Positions 23,129 through 34,386 of a stretch of DNA of 64,000 nucleotides are shown here, piece by piece (position 1 is the stretch's first letter; every line of letters begins with the position of its first letter). The translations under genes were made by a program, and so were the position numbers. This stretch comes from Blastomyces gilchristii SLH14081 (lineage: Eukaryota; Ascomycota; Eurotiomycetes; Onygenales; Ajellomycetaceae). Under the pieces are notes generated by a model. It saw only the letters and a list, made by a program, of their open reading frames with translations. It was not told the origin of the DNA and searched no databases. The DNA lies in contig NW_003101644.1 of the NCBI RefSeq assembly GCF_000003855.2, forward strand, positions 119,040-183,039, read 5' to 3'.

Positions 23129-24319
23129 GATAGCGAACTTGTGATGGGGGTGGTGATGGTATAAAGGCGGAGGATGTTGTTTGTATAACTGATCTCTCGA
23201 GAAAGGAAAGAGAGTTTATCAGTATTGATATCGAAGATATATGTATATGTAGGATGGTAGTATGGGTTTGCGGGCGGCGAAGGTTCCAAGTTCGGGGACG
23301 GATGATGTAAATATAAGAAGTTGCTCGTTTAACTAACTAGTTAGTAACTACGTCGTAACGTTAGTCAGCCAGCTAACAATTAACTAATTAATAGTCAAGA
23401 ACTGTTCCCGGGATGGAAAAAAAAAAAAAAAAAGCTTCACCAGCAAAATCGAAAGTGACGGAGAAAGCAGGGATCGCGGGTGATTATGTAAGGCCCAATA
23501 ATTTGGAATCATCGCGTCGCTTGGTTGGACAATCCTTGCTTGCTCGGGGTTTGAATAATAATAATAATATACTGTCACAATGCGAGCGTGACTTCTGCTG
23601 CTGCGGGAACTCCTGCGGCGGGCAGGTACCGGCGCCATTGCCGGCTTGCATCTCCGGCTTCTCCGCGGTTTCCATAGCCGGCGACAACTTGGTCAGGTGG
23701 CGGCCCCGTGACCTGGGCCCCAGCCCAAGAAGGCAACCTTGGAAGGGGCGAACAACATCATCATATACTGCGTACGCACAGTAGTACGTAGTAGTAGTAT
23801 ATGATCTCTCCTGATATGCGAATCAGAGGCGGACAGATGGTCACTGTTGGTCTTGCTGGAGGGTTTATGCGCCACCCACCCCCCGTGTATTTATCTAGTT
23901 CCGACCAGAAATACATAGGAAAGCAAAATTGTACTGTACATGTACATGTACATGTACATTACATACATACATTACATACATCAGAAAATGATATATCCCT
24001 CCCTCCCTTCTTCCAAAACGCAGCCCTGACTCTACGGAAAATGAAGTCGAAGGGGGGAAAATATAAAATAAAATAAAAAATCAGCGCTGGGGAAAATAAA
24101 ACAAGTTTGGTATCGTTCGTAGCACGAAGACAACAAAATAAGTGTTGGTTTTGATGGAATATTCGTTTCCCTCTCACCGAAGGGTCAAAGGGTATACCAC
24201 TTAGCTAGCGGCCCCAAACCGCCGCCTCGCCTGGAACAATAGCAGGACAGGGGGATGGGATGGCTGGCTTAGTTTTTCTTTTTTCTTTCCTTTTTTTTAT
24301 TTATTTATTAAAGCCCCGT
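23129..24319. other. Intergenic between Rcf2 and Iws1 genes
   Basis: It holds the Rcf2 promoter and the Iws1 3' flank. A TGTACA-type dyad repeat is at about 23934-23960, followed by ATTACATACAT repeats, and there is a poly(A) run near 23417. No gene was recognised. Confidence 0.6.
23934..23982. repeat. TGTACA/ACATAC microsatellite
   Basis: Alternating TGTACA units, which are self-complementary, pass into TACATACATTACATACAT. This is a simple repeat able to form hairpins; no function is evident. Confidence 0.8.
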
Positions 24320-25931
24320 TTACCTCTTCGACGCCTTCGTTGCCGCCGCCTGTCGTGCCTTCATCCGTCGAAAACGATCCTCACCACTTGAGCCCAAGGG
24401 ACGCGCAAATCTGCTTTCCTGAACTGTGGTTGAACGCGGTACGATGGTATACGACGTATGTCCAGCTTCGACACGCGCACGATTGGCGAGGCGAGGGGGC
24501 AGAAGCTCTCGTGCACGAGCCTCCGCAGCTGTGGCTTGGGCTGATACACCCTGGTTGCGAGAAGCGAGTTGACTATGGTAGGAGGGAGTGAGATGAATGT
24601 TAACAAGATACAGGTGGTCGAGATGGGCCTTTTCTTTTTCTTTTTGCTTTATCACACACAATATGGGACACAATATGGGGAGGACCGAGATGCGAATAAA
24701 GGAATAGACAAGACGTACCTAGGATCAAAATCGGCTTCCTCGTAGACTCTCTTCGAATAATCATCACTGCGCTGCAAAATGGGACGAGTCCATTCTGCGA
24801 GAAGTCGTTCCGCCTGTCGCTTGATTCCAATCTCAGGCCGCTTGCTCTTGGTGTAAAATACTATGACCCTGCCAATGCCACTCGCGATGAGCGTCTCCTT
24901 GTTGATGGGGAGTCTGCCCAGTGCGTCAAGGAGGTCACGCTGAATATTATATGCCGGCAGGGAGCCGTCGTCCAATGGCTCCAGGAAGAATTTGACAGCT
25001 TCTAAAAGGTTGATTTCCGGGTCAACTAGACTGTTGATATACTGGTTGCGATTTAGGAGCGAAACAACTTCCGGGAGCATCTTCAATTTGTGCATCGCGG
25101 GCCGGTTCTCTTTCCGCGCTATGCTGTCCAGTCTCGCAGCATCTGTCATACGTCTTCGAACATCTTCAATCTCCGCATCGGCTAGGTCGGCAAGATCCTA
25201 TAAACAAAATTTCGATTAGCGCTTGTTTTCCCATTTCTCTCGCCATCTTCAACTTCAGCTCCCCAGTCAGTCAAAAGGTCTTCTTCACATACAATGCCAT
25301 CTGCCTTACGAGCTCGGCGTTTCGTAGGCTTCTTAAGCTGCTCATCCATCATACGATCAAGCGCCCGTCGACGACCTATAAAACAATTCCCGCCCTGTAA
25401 GTAACAAAAAAATAAAACCGTAAAACCGTAAAACCGTAGATTCAGGCAAGAGGACATACGTGTAGCAGGATCCAACTCCTCCTCATTAACCTCCTCCACA
25501 ACCTTCCTACTACTCCTCTTCTCACCCCCTTCTCTCCGCTTCCTCACCCGCTTCCCCTCAATCTCCTCCCTACCACTAAACACGTCATCACTCTCTTGCC
25601 TCCGGCGGCTCTTCTTCTCCCGACGCCCCTCTTTATTCTTCCTCCTTTTCCGCTCCTCTTCCTCTTCCTCGTTGCGGGCGCGCTTATGTCGTCCAATGAG
25701 CTTTAGGTTCTCCTCGTCTATGGCGATGGCGGGACGTTCGTCAATGGAGACATTTGCTGCGTCGAAGTCTTCGAACTGCGCGTCGTCGACGTCAGAAAGG
25801 AGAGATTCATCGTCGGAAAGGTCCACGTCTGCGATGCTAGCGTTGGCGGTGTTGTTTTGCGGGCTGTCGTCCTCTTTGTCCACCAGAGGGGATTCGGGAG
25901 CAGGAGCAGGTGGTTCCGGCGAGGAAGACAT
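24320..25931 (-). CDS. IWS1: Transcription elongation factor Iws1/Spn1
   Basis: Iws1 (yeast Spn1) is a nuclear factor that binds Spt6 and RNA polymerase II and links elongation to mRNA processing and histone marks. Four exons are read as 25460-25931, 25254-25375, 24719-25197 and 24320-24572, with introns of 84, 56 and 146 bases and a product of 441 residues. The N-terminal 150 or so residues are acidic (SDDESLLSDVDDAQFEDF) and then Lys/Arg/Glu-rich. The conserved core, a TFIIS N-domain-like helical fold, starts near RRRALDRMMDEQ and contains MHKLKMLPEVVSLLNRNQY, INLLEAVKFFLEPLDDGS and ALGRLPI, ending around ERLLAEWTRPIL. The C-terminus is Arg-rich (FARPLG, RRMKARQAA). The 84-base intron carries three TAAAACCG units. 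Confidence 0.93.
25413..25436. repeat. Three TAAAACCG units in an Iws1 intron
   Basis: Three tandem 8-base units lie in the first intron of the Iws1 gene. A small tandem duplication with no known role. Confidence 0.8.
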
Positions 25932-26471
25932 GGTTGGCAGCTCCCTGCAAAGGAGGCTTCTATAGTGATTGACTTTGTTCTTTTTGTCTTCTTTTCGTAT
26001 CCACTGTTGAAAGAAAGGCGCGTCTCAAGTTATCTTCGGAGGGAATAGTCTGCCGAGTGAGGGAAATCTAAATGGAGCGGCTAGCGAAAGAACAAACCTG
26101 GTTTTGCGCAAGAGATATAGGAGAGAAGGAGAGAAACTTGGTGAGATGCAAATATACACTGTAATTTCAAGGGAAAGGCTTGGGGCGTTGAAGTGTGAAT
26201 ACTGGCTCTTGTGCCGGTGGCGGGTTTGGAGGTTCCAGCGAGGGAGAGTTCGATGGATGCGGCTTGGGCGAGATTGCAGGTGGCCCGTGCGTCATCTTGA
26301 AATAAAAAATAATCGTGACCTTGATTCAGGACATACATACATATATATATTGAACATCATTGCAACACCCGCTATATTATTTTAAAGCTCTCCTTTCAAT
26401 TCAATTACTACCATTTCATTTTCCCCATAGGCCTTCTCGAGCCTCCCTATCACAACCTCACCTCTTAAATC
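25932..26471. promoter_or_regulatory. Divergent promoter region, Iws1 / Tom5
   Basis: 540 bases separate the two start codons, so both promoters lie here. No specific site is claimed. Confidence 0.55.
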
Positions 26472-26967
26472 ATGTTTGCTCCAGGTACGTTCGCCGGAAC
26501 GGTCATTATTTTCTTCATCACCTTTTGCCCAGTTAACCTCATTAACAAAATGTCGTGACATACAGGGCCCCCGCAGCTCTCTGAGGCCGAGATCAAGGTC
26601 CGTTTTGTTATCCTTCCTCACTACTGTCCCTTTCGATTCTCGATCCCCTACTCGATGTTTCAACGTCGCAGAGTGTTGGCAAGATATATAAATACGCGGG
26701 ATGCCGCAAGCTAGGAATAGAACGACTAACTAACAGACGAGAAATATATTAGGCCGGAGAGAAGGAGGCATGCCAAACCGTGAAGATAGTCATTGCAAGC
26801 AGCATTGCCCTTTATCTCTGTATGTTGAACCTTACCCTCCCATTCCATTCCCGAGCTCTGCCGAAAGAAAAAAACAGCAAAAATTGAAGAAGACCATGCT
26901 TACTCGTTCCTTGATTTTTTCTACATAGCACCCTTCGCGATTAGTTTTGTCAAGAGCCTTTTTTAAG
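26472..26967 (+). CDS. TOM5: Mitochondrial import receptor subunit Tom5
   Basis: Tom5 is the smallest tail-anchored subunit of the outer-membrane TOM translocase and helps pass preproteins into the Tom40 channel. The 49-residue protein is split over four tiny exons: 26472-26484 (13 bases), 26566-26597 (32), 26753-26819 (67) and 26930-26967 (38). Every junction has GT/AG borders and the phases match (1, 0, 1). The start MFAPGPPQLSEAEIK is typical of fungal Tom5, and the helix VIVASSIALYL plus SPFAISFVKSLF forms the tail anchor. Because introns outweigh coding bases, simple ORF scans miss this gene. The gene is convergent with the nucleoporin gene. The main doubt is whether another micro-exon exists in the 155-base second intron. 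Confidence 0.85.
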
Positions 26968-27543
26968 CTATGTGGCGGAGTATTTATAATACCTTTGGCT
27001 GTCTTTTTGGGAGGGAACTATGATACATAATTCTCGAGGGACTACAAATATTTGCATTTCATATGGGATCTATCAAACCCGCAGGGTAATATTGGATTAA
27101 ATAAAGCAAATTCGAATGACGCCAGTGGTGGGAATGCATTTTCTGATATCTAAATGATCCATACGGGGTGTTCAGTTCACACATTGCTATGGGGCGGCAG
27201 GGAATTGGTTGGGTGGCCTTGGATATATTGGACGCCTGTGTACTGTATGTCCGCGTTGAATACTGTACGATAATTATCTGAGCAAAGGGTTAATTAGATG
27301 GTTGGATCTAAAACGAACAATAGATCAACAAGTATTGTATCTTGCCCTTTTCATGCTAGGATGAAACCACTACCAGTATGTCCGCTCCGGTAACGCCATT
27401 TGTGATGTCCCCGACTAGAAAGATGATAAGATAAAAAGAGAAAGAGAGAAAAATATTTTATTTCGCTCAATTCCATATTAATATTAAATGGGCGAAGAAC
27501 AAAAAACGAAAACCAACGAGCGCTTAATCACAGGGAGCAGTAT
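26968..27543. other. Intergenic, convergent Tom5 / Nup57
   Basis: A tail-to-tail region with 3' UTRs of both genes. It is AT-rich with no coding or RNA gene recognised. Confidence 0.6.
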
Positions 27544-29098
27544 TCATGTTGAGGATCCATGTATTGTTTCAAAATCCTTCTGCGCAGCAGCAAGTTCCTT
27601 ATTTAGATGCTGGATTTGTGACGCGTAGTTGTCCAGAATCTAGCCAACTCGTTAGCAAAAGGGACCTGAAAGTATCGAAAAAAATATCAAAAACTTTTTG
27701 GCCGGAGCATACCTTCTTGGCAGTTTTTAGAGCAGTCTCATCTAATTCATCATCGGCTTGTTGGTTAGCTTCTTGTCCAGTTCTTTCCACTTCCAGTTGC
27801 AGGCGCTTCGATTGTTCCCGGATTGCCAGCATTCTGGCCCAGATCTCCTCCGTGCGGCCATTTAGGGAGGGGTCAAAAACGGAGCGTTCTAGTTGGCTAA
27901 GCTTCTTTTGCAACTCCTCCTCGGTCTCATCCATGGCATACCCACGATTCCTCAGTATTTGTGTTTTTGCCGCAAGGGCAAGACATCTCTGACTGAGGAC
28001 GACATGCCTTCGTCTGCAGGCTGCGAGCTTAACCGAAATTTTCAAGTCGTGTCGCGAGAGGAGTTCGGTGAGAGCGTTATTAATCTCATGTAGGCGGGAT
28101 TGCATCATCGCAAGGAAATCCCTTTGTCGCTGCGCCCGTTTTCCAAGCTCCCAAAATCCTTGTACGAGCACAGGGACGTAAGCCGGACCTGGTCTTTTCC
28201 GCAGTGCATCCTCCCATTTTGCTTCATCGTCATTCGGACCAGGTTGGAAAAAGGGCGCATTGTCTTCGCCTACATTGTTGTATAGGTGAGCGCGAAACGG
28301 GGAGTTTCGACTAGTGGGCTGCCACTTATCGGTAACGATGCTCATTTGCATTGGTACCGTACGGTGAACTATGATAAAAGTGTCAGATTCACGGCTTAAC
28401 ACTTTCGGTGAAGATGGGTATCACTACTTACCACCAGTCATCCCTTGCCCCGGCGTCCATAACGTCGGCGCTGTTTGTTGAGATTGCCCGAGCTGTGGCT
28501 GTTGTTGTTGCTGTCCAGCGCCGAGTGTAGCCCCAAACGGTTGTTGCGGTTGAGTATTTGCTCCCAGGCCAGCAAAGAGTCCGCCGCCCTGCTGTGCCTG
28601 AGGCTGCTGTTGCTGCTGGGCGCTCTGACCGAATGCCGAAAACATACCACCGCCTTGTTGCTGCTGCTGAGGCTGCTGTTGTTGGGTAGTCGAAGTCCCG
28701 AAAAGGCTGCCGGTTTGCGGAGGTTGTTGCGTAGCAGAAGTAGACCCAAGTCCGGCGAACAAATTACCTCCTTGTTGCGGCTGCGTTTGAGTACTAGAGC
28801 CAAGTCCGGAGAATAACCCGCCTGGTTTCTGTTGGTTTTGTTGCTGGGTACTGCCAAACAACCCCCCTGTTTGTTGCTGCTGCTGCTGCTGGGTGCTTGC
28901 GCCAAAGAGGCTACCAGTCTGCTGCTGCGGTTGCTGCTGCGGTTGGCCGAGAGAGCCAAAAAGGTTTCCCTGAGGTTTCTGCTGGTTTGCTTGTTGCGCT
29001 CCGAATAAACTTCCCGTCTGTTGGGGCTGGCTGCTTGACCCAAACAGCCCCGTGGTGGACTGGGGCTGTTGAGATGTTTGCTGTCCAAAGAGTGACAT
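27544..29098 (-). CDS. NUP57: FG nucleoporin Nup57 (Nup54 family)
   Basis: This is a central-channel nucleoporin that assembles with Nsp1 and Nup49 (Nup62-Nup58-Nup54 in animals) and forms the FG permeability barrier. There are three exons, 28432-29098, 27713-28368 and 27544-27639, with introns of 63 and 73 bases and a product of 472 residues. Residues 1 to about 220 are Gln/Gly-rich with repeated GLFG, SLFG and FAGLG units (start MSLFGQQTSQQ). The rest is the structured Nup54 domain: VPMQMSIVTDKWQ, then FRAHLYNNVGED, QGFWELGKRAQRQ and coiled coils to the end. The CAG/CAA-coded Gln tracts look like expandable repeats. It shares a 517-base divergent promoter with ORC1. Confidence 0.93.
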
Positions 29099-29615
29099 AA
29101 TGATTCAAGATAAGACGAAGCACAGCAGCTATTGCTCAGCTAGTCGGGGGAAGACCCACGCGGGTTGAGCGAGCACGAGAGAAATTTCAGCGACGTCGCA
29201 TCAGGCCGCTTGGGGGGTACCTGTTGGCAAAATTCGGTACCGCGATCTATATTATATACCAGCAAGAGACGGTGCGTTAACCCTGATGGGTTCGGCAATA
29301 GACACGGTCAATACCACGTCCCCAATCCCTGCTGTCGCCGGAAGAGAGCAGATTCGAGTTGAAGCGTTGTTGCAAGCTTGTTGATTGTTTTTCTCGAGCT
29401 GGGTTGAGTCGCATCACGTGACGATTGGTTCCTGGCGACGCTAAACCACGAATGGGCATATTAGCAGCTAAGCGCTCTAGCCAATAAGAGGCGCCATAGA
29501 CGCGTCGCGAAAACGGCAAGCTCCAAACGACACACCTGTTGAACATTCTGTAGTGCGTGAGCAAAACACCTTAGAGATACTCATATGAACTGTCAAGGAG
29601 TGTTTAGCAGCAAAT
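29099..29615. promoter_or_regulatory. Divergent promoter region, Nup57 / Orc1
   Basis: The start codons of the two genes point outward across 517 bases. It contains the sequence ACGCGTCGCG near 29500, which includes an MCB-like ACGCGT core (the element bound by MBF in other fungi). That would suit an S-phase gene such as ORC1, but its function here is inference. Confidence 0.5.
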
Positions 29616-32217
29616 ATGGCTCCCATTGGAAAATCGGAAACACGAAAAAAGAAACCAAATCGAGCAGAGGAACGCGCGAAACAATGGCTAACAAAAGGCG
29701 GCATCTACCGAGAAGATTCAGACGATGAGCTTGGATATGAGGACCATCCATGGGAATGGATATATGAAACAGATCCACCTTCTACTGAAGACTCCCGATT
29801 AAACGGTTCTGGTGATGAGCTTGATTGTGTGACACCTACAAAGCGCAAAACTTCACAACGTTCACGGAGAAAAGCTCTTACGAAGAAAATCATAGGGGCA
29901 AGGACGGGCTCGTTTGAGTGCAGACTGGGGCAGGCTGTACTACTAAATTCGCCCGAGCCCGGAAAGGATTGGGCAGGTATTATCTGCGAGTTTTTAGAAG
30001 AAGACGACGACGACGACGAAGACGAAGATGGTAGTGGGGAGCTTGTAAAAAGCGCCAATATCATGTGGTTTGCATCCCCAGATGAATTTCTGTCAACGAA
30101 AAACAAGAAGCGGGAAGACGCTTTGCCTAATGAACAATACATAACTATGGATTTTAACGTCAACCCCTTGACGTCGATGAATGGAAAAGCGACTGTTCTA
30201 TCGAAAGCCGCATTCGAGAAGCGGTACCCGAATGGCGTCCCCCCTAAAGGGAAAGCAGAATTGGCAGAGTACAACAAGTGTATCATTTGCCGAAGAGGCG
30301 TCAATCAGCTCCAAGGAAAATATACTGAAGAATTTATATGGGAAGAGGTCTTCGACGGGACCGAACAGGGCATGTTTGAGCTCATCGATTTTATTAAAGC
30401 TGGGCTGAAACGATCTCGCAAGCGACAAGTAATAGATGACGAGGTTGGTGGCCAATCAATTTCCCTTTTACGTCTAACCTGAGACTAATGGAATTTGTGC
30501 AAAGTATGCGGATGTCAAGGAACCCGGCATCGCGCCGACTACACCGCGGAAGAGGCACAAAACGTCCTCAGTGGCAGGGACGCCACAATCCCGACGACGC
30601 CAAAAGGTTCTCACCACTCCGACCCATAGGAGGTATGATATCCATCCATCATTCAAATGAATACCTATCTATGCAACATACTAAAACCCCGACAGGATTG
30701 TAGTTAAGAAGCCTGTGGAATTTACCCCGTTAGGAACTCGAATCCTCTCTCCATCTCATTTTACATCGTCTCCCTATCGACAAGCCCGCAACCTTCTACA
30801 TGTTTCAAGTGTGCCAGCTTCCCTTCCGTGTCGGGATAGCGAATTCAACACTGTCTACGATTGTTTGCGTCTCGCTATCACTGACGGCACTGGAACATGC
30901 ATTTATATATCTGGGCCTCCAGGCACTGGAAAAACTGCAACTGTTCGAGAAGTTATAGCTCAGCTTAATGCATCCGTGCTCGCAGAAGAATTAGACGATT
31001 TTGTCTTTGTTGAGATTAACGGCATGAAGGTTACAGACCCGCACCAGTCCTATTCATTGCTCTGGGAGGCTCTGAAGGGTGATCGAGTGTCACCATCTCA
31101 TGCACTTGATCTTCTGGAAAGGGAGTTTTCTCACCCATCCCCTCGTCGAGTACCATGCGTTGTCTTGATGGACGAACTAGACCAGCTTGTTACTAAAAAC
31201 CAATCGGTTATGTATAATTTTTTCAATTGGCCGGCATTGCGATATTCCCATTTGATTGTGTTAGCTGTCGCCAACACGATGGACCTGCCCGAAAGAACGC
31301 TGAGCAACAAAATATCAAGTCGTCTAGGCTTGACTCGAATCACATTTTCCGGTTATAAGCACCAGGAGTTAATGGAAATTATTGGGTCTCGCCTCAGTAA
31401 CGTGCCGGGGAACATCGTTGACCCAGACGCCGTTCAATTCGCAAGCCGTAAAGTTGCCGCAGTCAGTGGAGACGCACGACGTGCCCTTGACATATGCCGC
31501 AGAGCGGTGGAGATAGCAGAACAAGCCAGTGAAGCTGCAGCAAAGGCCAAGCTGAAATCAGCCCTAACGCTGTCCAACGCGAATGGCATAGATATGGATG
31601 ACATGGACACAAGCTCCCTCCCTCCAACACCAAGCAAAAGTGTATCGCGCCGAAACCGTATCGCAGGACCCGCCCAAAACAAGCTACCCCCGATCTCAGA
31701 AACCGAACCAGACCCCCTCCCACGTGTCACCATCGCCACTATCAAACAAGCCATCCAAGAAGCCACCTCCACACCTCTCCAACAGTCCCTCCGCTGCCTC
31801 CCACTAACCGGCAAGGTATTCCTCGCAGGCCTACTAGCCCGCATCCGCCGAACAGGCATAACTGAATCGACCTTCGGGGACATCCTTGACGAAGCAAAGC
31901 GAATCGCTGACGCAGCAGTCGCAGTCGCTGGTGCCGCCAGCAACAACTTGAGGGAGTATTTGTTGCAGAAGGGAAGCGACATGCGCAGATCACACGTTTG
32001 CGCGATGCGGTTTGCTGCTGTGGAGCTGATGAATTCTGGCATTTTGGCGCTGGAAGGGGAGTCGAGTGTTAAGGGGAGCGGTTCCGGGTTGGGACATGCG
32101 TTAGGAGGAGGGGATAGGAGCGGGAAGGTCAGGTTGAGGATTGCGAGTGAGGATGTGAGGGCTGCATTTCGGGAGGATGAGGAGGCGAAGATGTTGGGGT
32201 TAGGCTTTGAGCAGTGA
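29616..32217 (+). CDS. ORC1: Origin recognition complex subunit 1
   Basis: Orc1 is the AAA+ ATPase subunit of the origin recognition complex. With Orc2-6, Cdc6 and Cdt1 it loads Mcm2-7 at replication origins. There are three exons, 29616-30443, 30505-30632 and 30696-32217, with introns of 61 and 63 bases; the product is 825 residues. The N-terminal part (about residues 95-270) matches the BAH domain that reads nucleosomes. It includes an Asp/Glu run coded by GAC/GAA repeats and NKCIICRRGVNQLQGKY. A basic linker (RKRHK) follows. The AAA+ core has Walker A GPPGTGKT at about 392-399, Walker B VLMDELD at about 475-481 and sensor-like LAVANTMDLPER. The C-terminus is the winged-helix region. All ATPase motifs are intact. 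Confidence 0.96.
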
Positions 32218-32581
32218 ATATATTTCGTTTGAGGTTTTTTAGAGGAGCATACTTGGGGTGTTACATGATTTTATTATACATATTGTTCAGCGATAACAGC
32301 TCGGGTATAGAATGGGTAGACGGACGGTTGGAGCTCCTGTTTAAGTAGATGAACACGTAGAAGTACCTTGTTAACATACGGGTTTACACTATTCTAGTAA
32401 ATGATGCATTAGGAAAACAAGCTTATATTCCTCTGATAAATCATCCAAACGAACCTCGAAACACCATCCGAAAGAAGTGCGCAACGCCAGAAAAATGCAT
32501 GACAAGAAGGTATTGTAGGATACAAGTATTTGTAAAAATAAAAGAAAAAATATATCCCAATACAAGAGAAAACTCCCACAA
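32218..32581. other. Intergenic, convergent Orc1 / Prp46
   Basis: 3' UTR sequence of both genes; nothing else seen. Confidence 0.6.
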
Positions 32582-33961
32582 TTAATATTTCTGCCTCCCC
32601 AGCGTCGGCTTCCAATCCAACGGATGTGTCTCTTCTGTAGCTTCATCATCCGGCTTCCAGATCTTAATAGTCTTATCTGCTTCTCCACAAAGCAACCGGA
32701 GCCCCGTCCGGTCAAAAGTAGCAGCCATAATACCAGCCTCCGCATCTAACGAACCAGGTTGAGCTGTCGTATCCAGTGACTGGAACCGATGGCCAGTTTT
32801 CCAGTCCCAAAAAGACATAGAGCCATTGTCCCCACCAGAAAACAACACGTTATCCTCGTTAACCGCAAGGTTGTTGATGATGGCATTATGGCCCTCGAAA
32901 TTCTGCATAAATGCGCCTTCGGGGCATTTCCACTGTTTAATGCTTCCAGCACTGGCACTGGCGAATGTGAATTCCTTCGGATGGACAGCCAATGCGCGAA
33001 CGCCCTTCTTATGGTGCGTTAGGACACCCATGGTTTTGCCAGCGGCAAGATCCCACATTCTCACGGTTGAGTCGAGGGAGGCGGTGATGACTTGTGGATC
33101 GGCTTCTTGACATTTTAGGTCTGAGACAGTTGTTCTATGCCCGGATAGCACGTGGACGTTGCTTCGTGTTCGCATGTCCCAGACTCTAGCGGCGGCGTCT
33201 CGTCCTCCTGTTACAAGGACGTCCAGGGTGGGATGCAAATCGAGGGTGTAGACTCCGCTTAAATGGCCGTGGTAATGTCGGATAACCTTGTTTGTTTCGA
33301 GATCCCAACACTTGACCATCTTATCCTCACCGCAAGAGAAAAGGTACGGATGTCGTGGGGATACGGCCAGACCTCTCACCGTAGAAATGTGGCCGGTAAG
33401 GGTCAAACGAAGGCTGCCAGTCGCCAAATCCCATATTTTAATTGTTCGATCCCCGGCACCACTTGCAAACCATTGATTATTAGGCTCCACGGCCAAACTG
33501 CGAACCCAACCCAAGTGTCCTGATATCACCCGCATAAGTTTCCAGGGCGCGTGCCACTCTGGCTTTGGCTGTTGAGATACCATTGGCCGCCGTACAAGGC
33601 TTGTAGGCATATTATCTCCATTAGATTGTTGTGTACCAGCCACCGGCGAAGATTTCACGAGAGCAGTTGAAGAGTCAGATCCCTGCCCCGTCCCAGTCCC
33701 AGCTGTGCCAGCACCAGTCCTCGATTTTAGACGTTTCGTTCTACCCGCCGCAGCCTTTGCCTGCTTTTCCGCAATGAAAGGGGGGAGCGTTTGAACATCA
33801 TCGTACTCTATTTTTCGTCGATATGACAAAGCAATCGAGTCGCCTGCATTTTTGGCGAATCCTGATGGTAACAGATAATCAGAGCCGAAGAGATCACGGG
33901 TTCGTTTCGCGGAATTTCGCACAATTTGATCGGGCCCGGGAGGGGTTGGAGTAACCTCCAT
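32582..33961 (-). CDS. PRP46: Pre-mRNA splicing factor Prp46 (PLRG1), WD40 protein
   Basis: Prp46 is a WD40 component of the Prp19-associated (NTC-related) complex, needed for activation of the spliceosome in the nucleus. This is a single exon of 459 residues. The start is the ATG of MEVTPTPPG; readings upstream of it begin with a non-ATG codon. The N-terminal 140 or so residues are disordered ([17 protein letters not shown]). Seven WD repeats follow from about residue 148: [13 protein letters not shown] with [22 protein letters not shown] with [21 protein letters not shown] with ARVWDMRT, and so on to [10 protein letters not shown]. Repeat content and the [20 protein letters not shown] entry point distinguish Prp46 from other WD40 proteins. 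It is divergent from the Nas6 gene across 425 bases. Confidence 0.94.
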   Translation of the reverse strand: MEVTPTPPGPDQIVRNSAKRTRDLFGSDYLLPSGFAKNAGDSIALSYRRKIEYDDVQTLPPFIAEKQAKAAAGRTKRLKSRTGAGTAGTGTGQGSDSSTALVKSSPVAGTQQSNGDNMPTSLVRRPMVSQQPKPEWHAPWKLMRVISGHLGWVRSLAVEPNNQWFASGAGDRTIKIWDLATGSLRLTLTGHISTVRGLAVSPRHPYLFSCGEDKMVKCWDLETNKVIRHYHGHLSGVYTLDLHPTLDVLVTGGRDAAARVWDMRTRSNVHVLSGHRTTVSDLKCQEADPQVITASLDSTVRMWDLAAGKTMGVLTHHKKGVRALAVHPKEFTFASASAGSIKQWKCPEGAFMQNFEGHNAIINNLAVNEDNVLFSGGDNGSMSFWDWKTGHRFQSLDTTAQPGSLDAEAGIMAATFDRTGLRLLCGEADKTIKIWKPDDEATEETHPLDWKPTLGRQKY

Positions 33962-34386
33962 AGCTTTTGGTAGCACCTAGGAACGCGATTATATCCGATA
34001 TTTGGAGGAATCTGGGTATGGTTTTCGAAACTGGACGTGGGTGATATCGACGAGGCGTTGCGCGTCCGCAAGATCAAGACCGGTTTTCAGTGTTCCCACA
34101 GAACAACCAGCACAAATAGCAATGCGCAGACGTGAAGATAACGGTAGAGTAGGATTTGCCAGGAGATATAATAAGATGGCGGGAAGTTGGAGGGTTAAGT
34201 TACTAAATTGATGCGGTCTGTTTCTGCTTCGATCCACATTCTGACTAACCAACGCCAAGCCTCCCGCAGCTCTCTTTTTGACTTCCCCCGCGGTTGATCA
34301 GACAAACATCGCTTTGATATGAATGTCCAGTACATATTTTGATGTAAATATCTTGATACACGTTCTGTCTATTTCTCCATATCGCC
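33962..34386. promoter_or_regulatory. Divergent promoter region, Prp46 / Nas6
   Basis: 425 bases between two outward-facing start codons. Both promoters lie here; no specific element is claimed. Confidence 0.55.

Noticed and set aside
22338..32217. A functional cluster of nuclear and mitochondrial genes
   Set aside because: Neighbouring genes are unrelated housekeeping genes on alternating strands; nothing suggests joint control.
33962..33976. Upstream start for Prp46
   Set aside because: The extending codon is GTG, not [12 protein letters not shown] gives a normal start.
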